DNA from: Blastomussa wellsi
Taxonomy: Eukaryota > Cnidaria > Anthozoa > Scleractinia > Plerogyridae
Assembly: GCA_947652115.1 (NCBI GenBank)
Contig: OX393570.1
Coordinates: forward strand, 7,805,389-7,869,388
Direction: 5' to 3'
Length of the DNA: 64,000 nt
In this document: positions 28,876 to 40,700 of the stretch, piece by piece
Layout: every line of letters begins with the position of its first letter
Position numbering within the stretch: position 1 is the first letter of the stretch
Position numbers and translations under genes: made by a program
The notes under the pieces: model-generated
What the model saw: the letters and a program-made list of their open reading frames with translations, nothing else
What the model was told of the DNA's origin: nothing
Databases searched by the model: none

Positions 28876-29949
28876 GGTTTTGAAAAAGTGTGGCGTTTCA
28901 AAACTGTACCCCCAAAAAATAATTCCTTAAGAAAATTATACCCCCTTTGCAATTCTAATTTTAAAAATGTACTCCCCTCCTGACTGTGTTTTAAATAATG
29001 CAAAATTCTTTCATTCCTCACAGATATATTTTTATCCTGTTTATTTAACATCTTGCTTATCTTTTCTGTGTTTATTGTTTGTATTTTCTACCTTGTTTGT
29101 AATAAGTTGAGCTGTTTGTGCATGAAAATCAAAACTCAGAGTCGTAATTAGAGTAATGAGCATGACGGAATAGAACAACAACAACAACAATCTTTGTTTG
29201 ACTCAAAACATTATAGTTACATAAGAGGACTAAATTATTTAGAGAAAATTAACCATGCATGTAATAGTGAAATTGGAGTCTATGGGCAGGTCAAAAGAAT
29301 CAGAATGTTTCTGTTTTCTTCTGATAATTTCTGCTTATGAACAAGATTGTCAGAGTTGTAAGCAGAAGCAGAAGGACTAACCAATCACAACGCTTAAAGT
29401 TCTCAGGCCTTCCGAGTACTTCCTTTCTGCTTGGGACTGTGACGATACAGTTTTCACTAGATTGTTAGCATCAGAGTCATCCATTTTATGGGTTTAGAAC
29501 TGCTTATGACTCTGACGATTTGATTTTCACCAGATTGCTTGCACTTACGACTCTGTTTACAACTCTGGCTCTGACTTTGTCAATTATGAAAACCAGCCTT
29601 TAGTTCTCCCTCAACTGGCTTTTCTTCACATAGTTTGAACACTGCTGACTAACATGATTCAGTTATATTTTTAATTAATTCTGTTTCAAAAGGAATGTAC
29701 TGGCATCTAAAATCAGTGTTCAAGGAAGTTCTTGTCCGATAGCCCAGGGCTAGTGGATTTTGCTGTTGGGCAAGTGGATTTTACCCTTACACTTCACTTG
29801 TGAAAGTTTTCGGGAAAATGTGTTTAGGAAATAAATTTAACATAAAGTTTTCTTCTGCAACAGACATTTTACTGGTGAGAAATAATTCTTTTGATGGTAA
29901 ATTGCGCATTTAATAGCCCACGAGCAGGCTGGGTCGGGGGCGGTTGGGC

Positions 29950-30665
29950 ATCGTAGCCTGCAGACAAAGGTTTATAATTAGTGCAAGCTCTGATTGGTCA
30001 GATCCAGGAGGTTGACTTGTTTGATTGATGTCTCCATTTTGCCGACCCGATTTCATCAAGATTTGCATATCGCTGAAAATCGTTAAAATGTAAACATGGT
30101 ATCTTCTGGCTGTTCATTAGCGGTTTACAGATCTGTTTAAAGAACATGTATAAGCCTTTTGCTGAGGAATTTTGTGACTTCTTGCTTCGTATTTCCGTGG
30201 CGAAACTCTTGTACTGATTTCTCTTTGCTGAATTTATAATTCCAGCTGGCGAACCGAACAAAGCGCTGTGATATTTATCGATTTGTGGTCTTGTCTGGAG
30301 ATGCACTGAGTCTAGCAAACTATCAATTGTCAGCTGGCTCATGCAGTGACTTGTAAAGATGGAAACTGAATGCGAAAGACAAATAGCTTGTACACATGAC
30401 ATACAACTCAGGTTGGAAAAATCTTTTCTAGCGAGGCTCAAAATTAGCAACATAATGCAAATTACAGGTTAACAGCTTTTTACAAAATCAGGAATGGAGA
30501 TAAATTTGTAAAGAGCTGGAGTAAACCCGGAGTAAAGTTTTATATATTCGTGCGAATCTATTTTAATTGCTGAAAGATAATTGACAGCTTAAATTACAAG
30601 GGGCGGAATGGCAGCTTGAACCCTTTGTCAACAGGCTCCACTGTCCCTGTTCACAGGCTAGCATT
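29950..30665. mobile_element. Possible DNA element with GTAGCCTG / CAGGCTAG ends
   Basis: CGTAGCCTGCAGACAAAGG at the left and CCCTGTTCACAGGCTAGCAT at the right form a loose inverted repeat around 715 bp. A 151-codon minus-strand ORF inside (29998-30453) shows no recognisable domain. Low certainty on the boundaries. Confidence 0.35.
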
Positions 30666-31296
30666 TAAGTGCTGCTCTGCCGACTTGTTATGTTGTAGGT
30701 TTAAATTAAAATAATCTTACCAACTATATGAGTAAATAAATAAATAATTGATGAACTAATTAACTTAATTAATTAATATAATATAATTAATTAATTCATC
30801 GAATTTCTGATTATTTTTTGGGGTTAGTGGAAATGACCTCCAGCTAATACACCCTGGCTACAGATTGCCAGAATGGCAAGCTAGAAAATAGAACTTCTTT
30901 GTACCCTGTTAATAAGACACTGTTCAGGTCCTGTGAATCGCAGGGAGGGTTCCCCCTGTAAAAGTGATGAGGGTGCTCATTGTGCCCCACCCCCCACAAT
31001 TTCAAACCCTCAAAGGTACCACCACTTAAATGAATAAATAAATGAAAACTTAAATAAATGGAAACTTCAAATAAAGATCAGGTGAGTCACTCACAGTTAC
31101 TGTCATTTCTTGGCTCAATACCCTAAAAGGTACCACAACAACTCAAACGGTGATAATTGTAGGTTAAAGCTCCCTAAGCGGTACTACCAATCCATCAATT
31201 TTACAGGGAGTCCCCCCTGGGCTGTGAATGCATTGTAAATCCCAGAAAATATCATCCATGCCTCTCCAATAGCCAGTTTATTTTGCTCCAGGGTGG

Positions 31297-31614
31297 TCAC
31301 TGTACCAAGGCTGTTACTACTTTTATAACTAAACATATTGGTAATATATTCTGGGGCCAGCCCATTAAGAGATTTATATAGTATAATGTTAGGATATGAT
31401 GTACGTACCCATTAAATAGTGATGGTTGTCCCACACGATCAATTAATTGCATATAAATACTGTCATTGTCATTGAAAACGAAACGTAGGGAACCTATGTT
31501 CATTAATTTTCTCCAACTTCTTTTAATTATGCTGACCACAGTGCCATACAACACAGCAATAATATAAATGTGGCAACCGATAGGCATTATTATGTAATTT
31601 GGTCTTGGTATCAA
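31297..31614 (-). pseudogene. Decayed LINE reverse-transcriptase C-terminal fragment
   Basis: The minus-strand frame includes LRFVFNDNDSIYMQLIDRVG, QPSLFNG and HHILTLYYI. This matches the block after the RT core in CR1/jockey-type LINEs (LERINERALRFVF.D..S.Y..LL...G..SL...R). Other conserved parts are out of frame or lost, so it is a dead 5'-truncated copy. It lies in the presumed first ZIP intron, opposite to the gene. Confidence 0.62.
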
Positions 31615-31782
31615 CTGTCTGTCTTCGTGATCGAGGTATCTGGTTTATAACAAGTGTAGTTATGTACAGTAAAATACAAAAAAGGTCATGCAGAGATCAG
31701 CACCAGTTGTCTGTCTTATAGAGGTGTCTGTGAGAGTGAGTTTACTGTATTTTATTATTTTTTCTGTCCATGATGCCTGCAG

Positions 31783-34700
31783 GAATTCAAGGTGTTCTTT
31801 CTGTGTTTTGCCCTGTTTGTTGTCAGGATATCTGGAGCATCTCATTCCAAGTGTGAAGAGCAGGAGGTAATAAAGTGACGTGATATTGGTTTATTATTGT
31901 TACTTTTGGCAAGACTTCAAATCAGGCAACTTTTGAGGTTAATTTCCCAGGAGATATCAAATGATTGACTGACCGGTATTCAAAAGTTAGCAAATACTCT
32001 GCTTTGTACTTGCAGGTTTGCCCTTTATTTGTTTCCTTGTTGTGTTATTGATCCACAGGCATTTGACTTGGTGTTAGTAATGAATATCCACATGAAAAAG
32101 ACACATGCTTTGGCATGCAACATATTAGTACATGAATAATTCAAGTAATTTGGCTGACCTTGTCTTATAACTGTTTGTTAATTTGTGCAATCTTCATTGA
32201 GCTAAAAACATTGGCAAAAAGCAGTGAAACTTTAACTGCCTGGTTTTAAATTATATATTTTTTGTGTTAGAATTTCTCTTTATAATCTTTTGTGCTCTTG
32301 CATGAACTTCCAAAGCAAAGCCACTACAGTTTTAAAGAGCTGCAAGAAGCAGTAAATGGCGACTACCTTATGCCTGATGATATAGAGAGGCTTCTTTCTA
32401 AGTTACATTTCTGGAACTGTTCTGATGTAAATGAAGGAAAGGACAACCGGAAGGTAAGTTTCACTGTTCCAGTATTAATTATTTAACTATATGGTGAGGT
32501 AGTCTTGACTCTTGAGGTAAATCTGAGCATTCTGATTGGTTCTTCCTTGGTTGGGATTTTTTCATGTGGTCATAAGCCCTGAGTGTATTGACCATTTTTG
32601 CGTGGCCCATAATACACCTTGTTTATCCCCCAAAACTTTGCATAACCTTTGTTTTTAAGATTCTCTTGGGACGACTGTAATACCCAGGAGAATTGGGAAA
32701 CAAAGGTTATGCAAAACTTTTGGGGATAAACAAGGTGTATTATGGGCCATGCGAAAATAGTCAATACTTTGTTTCTGAAAGCTGGCAAATTCAAATTTTG
32801 CAAAACTGTGAAAGAAATGAAAGCTGTAAATTGCGATGGGGAGATGTTCAGCTTCTGTATCAACTGTATATAAGCTTAAGTTTGTATTGATGTCACAGCA
32901 GCCAACTTGGGTGTCTCGAAAACTCAGACCTTAAAAACTCAGACCTCAGACCCTGAAAACTCATACCCTCCAGGTGTCTCGAAAACTCAGACCCTCCAGG
33001 TGTCTAGAAAACTCAGACCCTCCGGGTGTCTCGAAAACTCAGACCCTAAAACCTCAAACATAACCTTGTGTGGGCCAAGTAAAAATTATTTTGAGTTTAA
33101 CCAACTCAAAAAACAAGGTTTGTTAAATGATTTTTCTCTCTTTTAGTGCCTGTCAGCATCAAATCTCTTCAGCTTTGCTGGATCGTCACCATCAAAGGTG
33201 CTAAATTCCACTGATTTCACAGAAGCCAGTCCTCTGATTGTTTACTGCCTGCTGCCAGCACCTGAAAAGAACCCTGGTCAATGTAAAGTTTATTCCAAGA
33301 GCCACAGAGAGCTTTTCAATTTATTTGCAAAGAATTTCAGTGCACATGGCAAACAAGGAATCACTCGTGAAGCACTGGACCACATACTGGAGGAAGTCAA
33401 CAAAACTCTTGGGGAATTTTTAACACAAGAAAAGGTAAGTGATAATTTTTACTTTAAATTTTTTTTTTTTTTTTATTTATTTTATTTTTATAATTTGCGT
33501 TACAAAACCACTTACAACGGTACTTACAACACTATTTACGTACTAACTTACATTGTCACTTATCTACAGTAGTTTACAAATCACTACTACAATGTACACT
33601 AACAAGAGTTACAGCACTACTTAAATACTAGCTTACAGTTACAGTTACTTATCTACAAAAACTTACACTACAGACAACTACAACTACTTATTCTTATTAA
33701 CAATACAACGGGCTTAAAAGAAACACGCACGCACGGAGGGGTGTATATATATAATATTAAGAACTAAGTAACGTATAGATATAAAAAAATATATATAAGC
33801 CTTGGCAGTATCTCTGCTGAATCTCTTTTGGTAGCTCTTAATTCACAATAAGAGACGGGGGTATAAGAAAAGACAAGAGAAGATGAGGCCGTGTCCATTA
33901 AACCTGAATAATTAAATGTATTTCTAAATTTGTAGCAAAAACCCTAGATAGAGTCGACAAAAGAAAATTTTTTACTTTTATTCTTGTTTGGACATTTTAG
34001 CTCCCCATTAAAAATATATATAGATTTAGCCAAGCCTAAAAGCGGAGCTCCATATTTTTGCTGGTTCTTAATAATTTCTCTGAAATAAATAATAATTAAA
34101 AACGTCAACTTGAATTGCGGAATTTCCGCTAAGAATGACTATAAAAAGTTAAAAAATACAGCCAGAAGAAAAAAATCAGACCTGAGCCCCCGATCAATGA
34201 AAAAAATCAATGCCTGGTTAGCGGTCAACTTAAAAAAACATGTTACCTAGATGAGTTCTAACCTGAGCCCACAATCTGGTCATGTGATACTGTTCAGTGG
34301 ATACCTTGATTTGACAGCTGTCAGTTGACCATAACATGGATGCCCTATAACAAAGATGTAAGCTGATAAGGCTGACAAGGTGTTGACAATGCATGGCTAT
34401 GTATGGCCGCCATATTGCACGACTCCGGCGTCGTCGTGGGTATGCGCCCACGAGCAATACCGCTAGCCATGATAACCATGAGAAAATCAACTCATGGATT
34501 TCGTTTTCTTTCCCATATGAGTATGGGGCTCCGCTTGGCAGCCCGCTATTATCAACACCTAAAGGGTAAGGGCCTGTTTACATGGGGGTGGGAACCCCAG
34601 GTAGGTTTTGTAACCCTCCTAGGTTGAGTTCAAAAATAGCTTGCATTTACATTTAATCTACTGACCCCAGGGTGGCGGGGTAAACATAATTTCTGTTTTT

Positions 34701-37700
34701 TGGCAGTGTTTCTCTGCTGAAAGCATCTTTGAGGAAATAGAAGAGCACGAAGAGGAAGAAGGACACCACGGAGAACATGAAGAACACCATGATGAAGAAA
34801 AGGTTCTCAATCAAGAAGACTTTCAGAAAGCTTGTGCTAGCATTGTACTACGTCTGGTACAAGGATCCTGTATTGAGGAATCACATGAACACAATGAGAC
34901 CAAATCCTCTCTGCCCTCAAAAGATTTCTTCATCAAGGACATTTTCAAGAATAAAAAGCATCTATCTGAAGAAGACTTGGAGGAGATTGTGGAAATTCTT
35001 GGTATCGGCAAGGTCTCCGAATCACCAACAGAAGGCAAGAGTGATGATGGGCATGGTCACAGGCATAAAAGGTCAGCTCAATCGGTCTTGTTGCCACAGT
35101 GGGGATCAGTAGCACCTCATGGGGTTCATCGTCGTGCAGTTGATAGTCATGATCACAAAACCAATGATACAAGCACTGGCACAGTGAGTGTAAGTCACAT
35201 TTGGAGAATAAACTGTTGTTGACAGTTTATTTTTATTTGGGGTTTTTGGATTATAAAATGTTAAAGCTTTGGACTATACCCCGTTAAAGAATCTAGTAAA
35301 ATAATTTGACTTTTTGCCCTCGTTTCTACAAGTAACTCCAGTAGTCAACTTGTCTGCATCTCGCTGACCATTCCTTGAATGAAACTTGGGCTCAAAGGCT
35401 AATTGTTCAGTACGCACGACTGAGGATTTTTGTTTTCAAATCCCTTGTTATGTGATAAAACTAAGCTGCATGTAAATCATTGAGACACTTAATTTCTGTC
35501 TTGTGGCAGTGACTCAGTTTGTAATTAAAAAATGATTTTAATTAGAGAAATTGGTATCTGGAACAATCTAGCAGATTATCACTGAAGGAAATCGAAACTT
35601 ATCAAATTTCATCTACTCTCAAACTAGAAATAATACTGATATTGTTTTGTTACACTAACTACTGTAAAATTTAATATACAAATATACAAGATACTTGATA
35701 ATGTAAGTTTGTCAAAAAGAAAATTAACTAACGACTCACTAACGGGAACTCTCCTCAGCACAAAATCACTTTAGTTTAGTTTGCATTCTATTCTTTAACA
35801 CATGTCACAAGCTGCAGGCTGTAGTAATTATTATTGTACTGCTAGTTTTACAAAACGTATAATTTTAATTTATTATTTATAATTTTGTCACTGAAAAGCC
35901 CTTTTCAGGAGTTGTCAGTGAAGTTTGTATTGTATCGTAAACTGTTCATTCATTTGGTTTTAAAACAATGAGTCAATAACCAATATATTTTCAGTGCTAC
36001 TCGCTGGACGATATGCTGACAATTTTTGACATTGATCATTCAGTCGGTGCAGATATGCATGATTTCAAGGAACTTTGCCCTGCATTTATTCAACAATCTA
36101 AAAGTGGAGCTTGCAAAGAATCAAACAAAAGAGAAGATGATGAACCAGAAGAAAATGCAGACTTTGCACCAGCTATTTGGGGATATGGTTTCCTTTCTGT
36201 GACAATCATTAGCATCACTTCTCTTGTTGGTGTGGCTACCATTCCATTTGTTGGAAAGAGTATGTATAGGAAAATCCTGGCTACTTTGGTCGCACTTGCT
36301 GTTGGATCACTCGCTGGAGACAGTTTACTTCATCTTTTACCACATGTGAGGGAAATAATTTTTGTATCATGACTTATAGTGGGAGGTGTGGTAACCCAAT
36401 GGTTAGTGCACTTGAGTCCAGATTGAAAGATCCAGGTCATCGTTTTGTGTTCTTGGGCAAGACACTTTATTTGTGCAGTGCCTCTCAGGGCTGTCACTAA
36501 TTTTCAAGAAGGCAGGGAAAGTAAAAAAAGTAGCTGGGGGATTTTGTTGTTTGATTTATTTTTCACTTTCCAGTGTTTTGGTTTTGTTTCAAAATAGTCA
36601 GGACTCAAACTCATAGTAGCCGGGGGAATTCCCCGGCTCTCGACCCTTAGTGACAGCCCTGGCCTCTCTATACCCATGAGTATTTATGGTTACTGACCGA
36701 TTGTTGGGGCTACCTGAGATGGACTAACATCCCAACCAGGGAGGGTTGGTAGCAATACTCCTAGCCACTTCATGCGAAAGCAGAAAGTGAAATTATTTTC
36801 TGGAGTGTGAAAATCAGTTGATTTTGCATTTGTTAACGAAAGATTGAATTGAACCTCATTTTGCTCACTTATGTTAGTAACACGTTCAATTTGAAAAAAG
36901 ATCATTCCTGTCATTCCCTCATCCCCTCCCTCCTCCCCTGCCAGCTATAATAACTGACCCGACAACTGACCCTGACCTTTGATCAGAGAGTTAAATTTGC
37001 AAAATAAACTAGTGACTGAACTTGCATAATCGTATGACTTTTATTTCTTTCTGTGGCTGCAGGCATTTGGTCTTCATGAACATGAAGAAGAAGGTGATGC
37101 TCATGACAGCCATGAAGAAGAGAACGGATTCATTTGGAAGGCACTGCTCGTGTTGGCTTCTGTTTATGCATTTTACCTGCTTGAAACTGTGATGCATTTG
37201 TGTTTGAGGAGCAAGGTTGGTGAATATGGTGGCCACAGTCACACTGATGCTCAGGTCTGAGTACACTTCAGTCTACTAACAATTATTGTACTCCAAAATA
37301 ATCAATACTGCTAATACCATCCACAAACTTGATTTCTTTGTTTTGGAGTTTTTACATTGGCCGTCTAGACAGAGGGCCTTTTCTTCAAAGGTTGATCAAA
37401 TTGAAGTGCTCATTTACAGTCAGACCCTAATTATTTTTATTAGCTTTTAATTACATTTAAAATATAATTTTACATTTCATAAAGCTCTACAAAATGTCTC
37501 ATGACTGTTGGCTCATTTTTGTCAACAGGCCATTTCTGAGTTGCCTTTAACTCTGTTTCAAAACGAGTCAAAGGGTGAAACCATTAATGTGAAACCAAGT
37601 TTGCTTTGCATGAAAATGAATGTGAAGGTAAAGCACATTTTCATATAAATAGTTTTGCACTGACAGAGACTCGGTTTTATACTGAGGCAAAAGAGAACTC

Positions 37701-40700
37701 AGATGGAGTATCATACAGAATTGGTTCATGCTTAGCGTGCGTATATCGAGTTATGGTGCACGCGGGAAGTTTGGAGAACACGAAAGAAGCATAAGAGTTG
37801 CTCGAGGCAATACCTGTGCATTTCCTCATCTCTTGTTTGATTAAGCTTGCAACACGAAGTATTTCACTAGACTGGAGTAGTTCATCATTAACGCTTTCGT
37901 TTCCATTTGCGGGGGACTTGAATACCGCCCATGCGTTAAGAATATCCTGTACATTAACACCACTTGAGTAAACCAGTTCAGACTTACTTCGTTCTGCTGG
38001 TTGATGGAACACAATCGCATCGGAGAAGTGCTTCTGCAAGCGAATCTTGAGATTTTGAGTGGTGTAGCTTCCTGGATTAGTGGCACCTTTCTGTGTAAGA
38101 ATATCCCGATATTTAGCTAGAAGTGACATCATATCGTATGCTCTACCTTGCTCTATACCAACGTTTAGATCAGTTACAAGTTCCTGGAAAGCCCTTTCGT
38201 GAGTTGAATCTACGGCTTCTCCTTTCGCCAAGCCAAGCGTGCTTTTTTTACTTACATACGTAGCGAAACAGTTCTTATGATATTTAGCCTCCATTGCAAT
38301 TAGGTCTCCGTTTACGCCATTCAGTATGTGTAACATGGAGCTATCTCCTTTTCTTTCTGCCGCTAATTGGATGCTTCGACAAGCCTCGAATGTGCACACA
38401 TTAGTAAGATCTCTACTCTTTTTATAAGTCTTGTTCTTGCATATCAAACACTTAGACCAATCCACTGGGGGCATCCCTGACCGAACTGCCCTACTAGGGA
38501 CGGCGCCATGTTCGTCCTGACGGCTTGCCTGCTTTAAAGGATCACTACGAGTTGTATACCGAATATTTTGCTCACTTGTATATGAAGCATAACAGTTTGA
38601 GTGCCAATGTACTCCGGTGTCGGCGTCATGATTTACAAACCTTGCTCGTACTTCCTCATCACGACGTTGCTCAGACGCTCTGATAACTTTCTCAACAGAA
38701 GATTCCTGTCCTTTTCTTAATGATTCACCTGGGCGATCAACCTGGCAAATCGCACATATTTCACTATCACAACTCACTTTTCGTTTCTTTAGTTTTGGAG
38801 GTAGAATATCGAAGCCGTCAGGGAACGAAGCTTTATCCTCGCTAGCCATTGCTCAATCTAATAGTGAATTGCATAGTGATGTATGCAAGAAAAAATTAAA
38901 GGCAAATATGAATAACAACTTCAAAGTCAAGAAAAACATGGCGAACAAGAATCATTCACGCCCTTAATCTGACTAAAACAAGTTAAAAAGAAGTGCAAAA
39001 TATTGCTTTGTTGGCTATTAAACGTTTCGATTCAGTGCTAAGCTAAGGGAGGAAATAAGATAAAAGTACTTACAGAGATTGCACAGCACCGACCATGGAG
39101 GCCGCCATGTTGGATGGCATAGCCTCGTTTTGGGGATTCTTGGAAACCAGGCTTCAGCCTCGAATTGGTTCCCCGCAAACATAAGGCCGAAAATTTGTTA
39201 CAATCTCGTGTACTAGAGCCTCGAAATGTATCACACGGATCCACAAAGTGATGTAAGATATTGTACCTGCACATATAATTTATACATTCATGGCACTGAA
39301 AGCGATTTAGTATAAGCTATTTCTAGCACAAAAATAGACTCTTTGGCCTCTGAGTTTAAGTGCTCATTCACGTGACCTCAGGTTGCATAGTTTGAACATA
39401 AGTGAGCTACATATCAGCCAGAGTTAACGATATCACAAGTATTTTTCTTCATAAACAAGTTAAAATATAGCCCTAAATGGTAGTTTCCTGTTTTGGCCTC
39501 GTTTTGATGTTTGCTAGTAGACGAGGCAAAAAGGTTACTTAAATCGTCATTTGAGGCTGAATAAGCTAGAATTTGGCTGAAACTGTTGAGTGTACGACAT
39601 TTCTGTAGAAAATAGTAGAATATAAAAGGATTATTTCTAAATTTTTAGCAACGAAGAGGTGTAAATATGTTATTTATCGCTCTAAAAGGCTATTTTTGGC
39701 CTCTTGAATATCACGTGCTCAGTCACGTGACTTTCATTTACAAATCTTTAGCATGATTTGAATTTGTATCGTTACATTTTAACTAAATTTGATGATTTCC
39801 GTTATAATAAACGTTAATTTTAGGCATTATCATATGTCAAATGGCTGAGCCTCACTTCCATGAACTTTTTGGAGTGGCGTGTTAGAAATACCCCCTTAAC
39901 TCGTAACCTATACCACAATTCAACTCTACAAACTACCTGATATTGATGAGCAGGTCCTATTCTAGCAAAATCCGCTATCAAACCTTTTCTGACCCGATCA
40001 TTGTACGAAACCCTAATTTTGGGGTCTTGGCTTCCAGACTAAGACAAAAAAGTTTGAATTGCTTTGGTTGTCCACATGACTTTTTAGTCGTTGTGGGTGA
40101 CCGGATGACTGTGAATATTATGGATCTTTGGTAAAAGCTTCACCTATGAATAATATTGGCAAAATGTTTGTGTCTTCATGTATAATTATAGCTGCCCGGT
40201 ACTTCTGGTCAGTTCAAGAAGGAAAGGAATTGCTCTAAGTTTGAACACCATGAAGGTGCCATTCCCATTGGGAGCAGTGATGGTGACTTAGTTTTGGCAA
40301 ATGTGGTAAGTCTAGTCTCCACTTAAATTTACAGGAATTGTTCATTTATGAGAGGTCAGACCATTGTGTGTTTAAATTGCCTGAAGGTTTCAGATCAAGG
40401 TATAATGGACGTTCAAACCCTGTTTTACTGTGCTGTTTTACTGTTCCCTTTTGATCATGATCGTTTTTTTCACTTGCCCAGTTAACCATATGAAATACAA
40501 GAAAAGAGAGATGGTAATTGTAAGTGAGTGAACATGGAACCTGAGAAAGTCTGCCTCTCACTGTTCTTGCACGATAGATAACAAATTGAAGTTTGACAAT
40601 CATGTTGCCAAAATATGTAGGAAAGTCTCACAGCAAATAGCTGTTCTTAAAAGAATGAAGAAAATGCTTCCCTTCGAAACAAGGCGCGATTTATATTTAG

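Noticed and set aside
29998..30453. 151-codon minus-strand ORF
   Set aside because: No recognisable motif; it lies in a likely nonautonomous DNA element.
37063..37215. Shorter ZIP exon ending at 37215 (AAG|GTTGGT)
   Set aside because: Also in phase, but the longer form to 37254 keeps a His-containing loop (GGHSHTDAQ) typical of LIV-1 proteins. Both donors are weak, so it stays possible.
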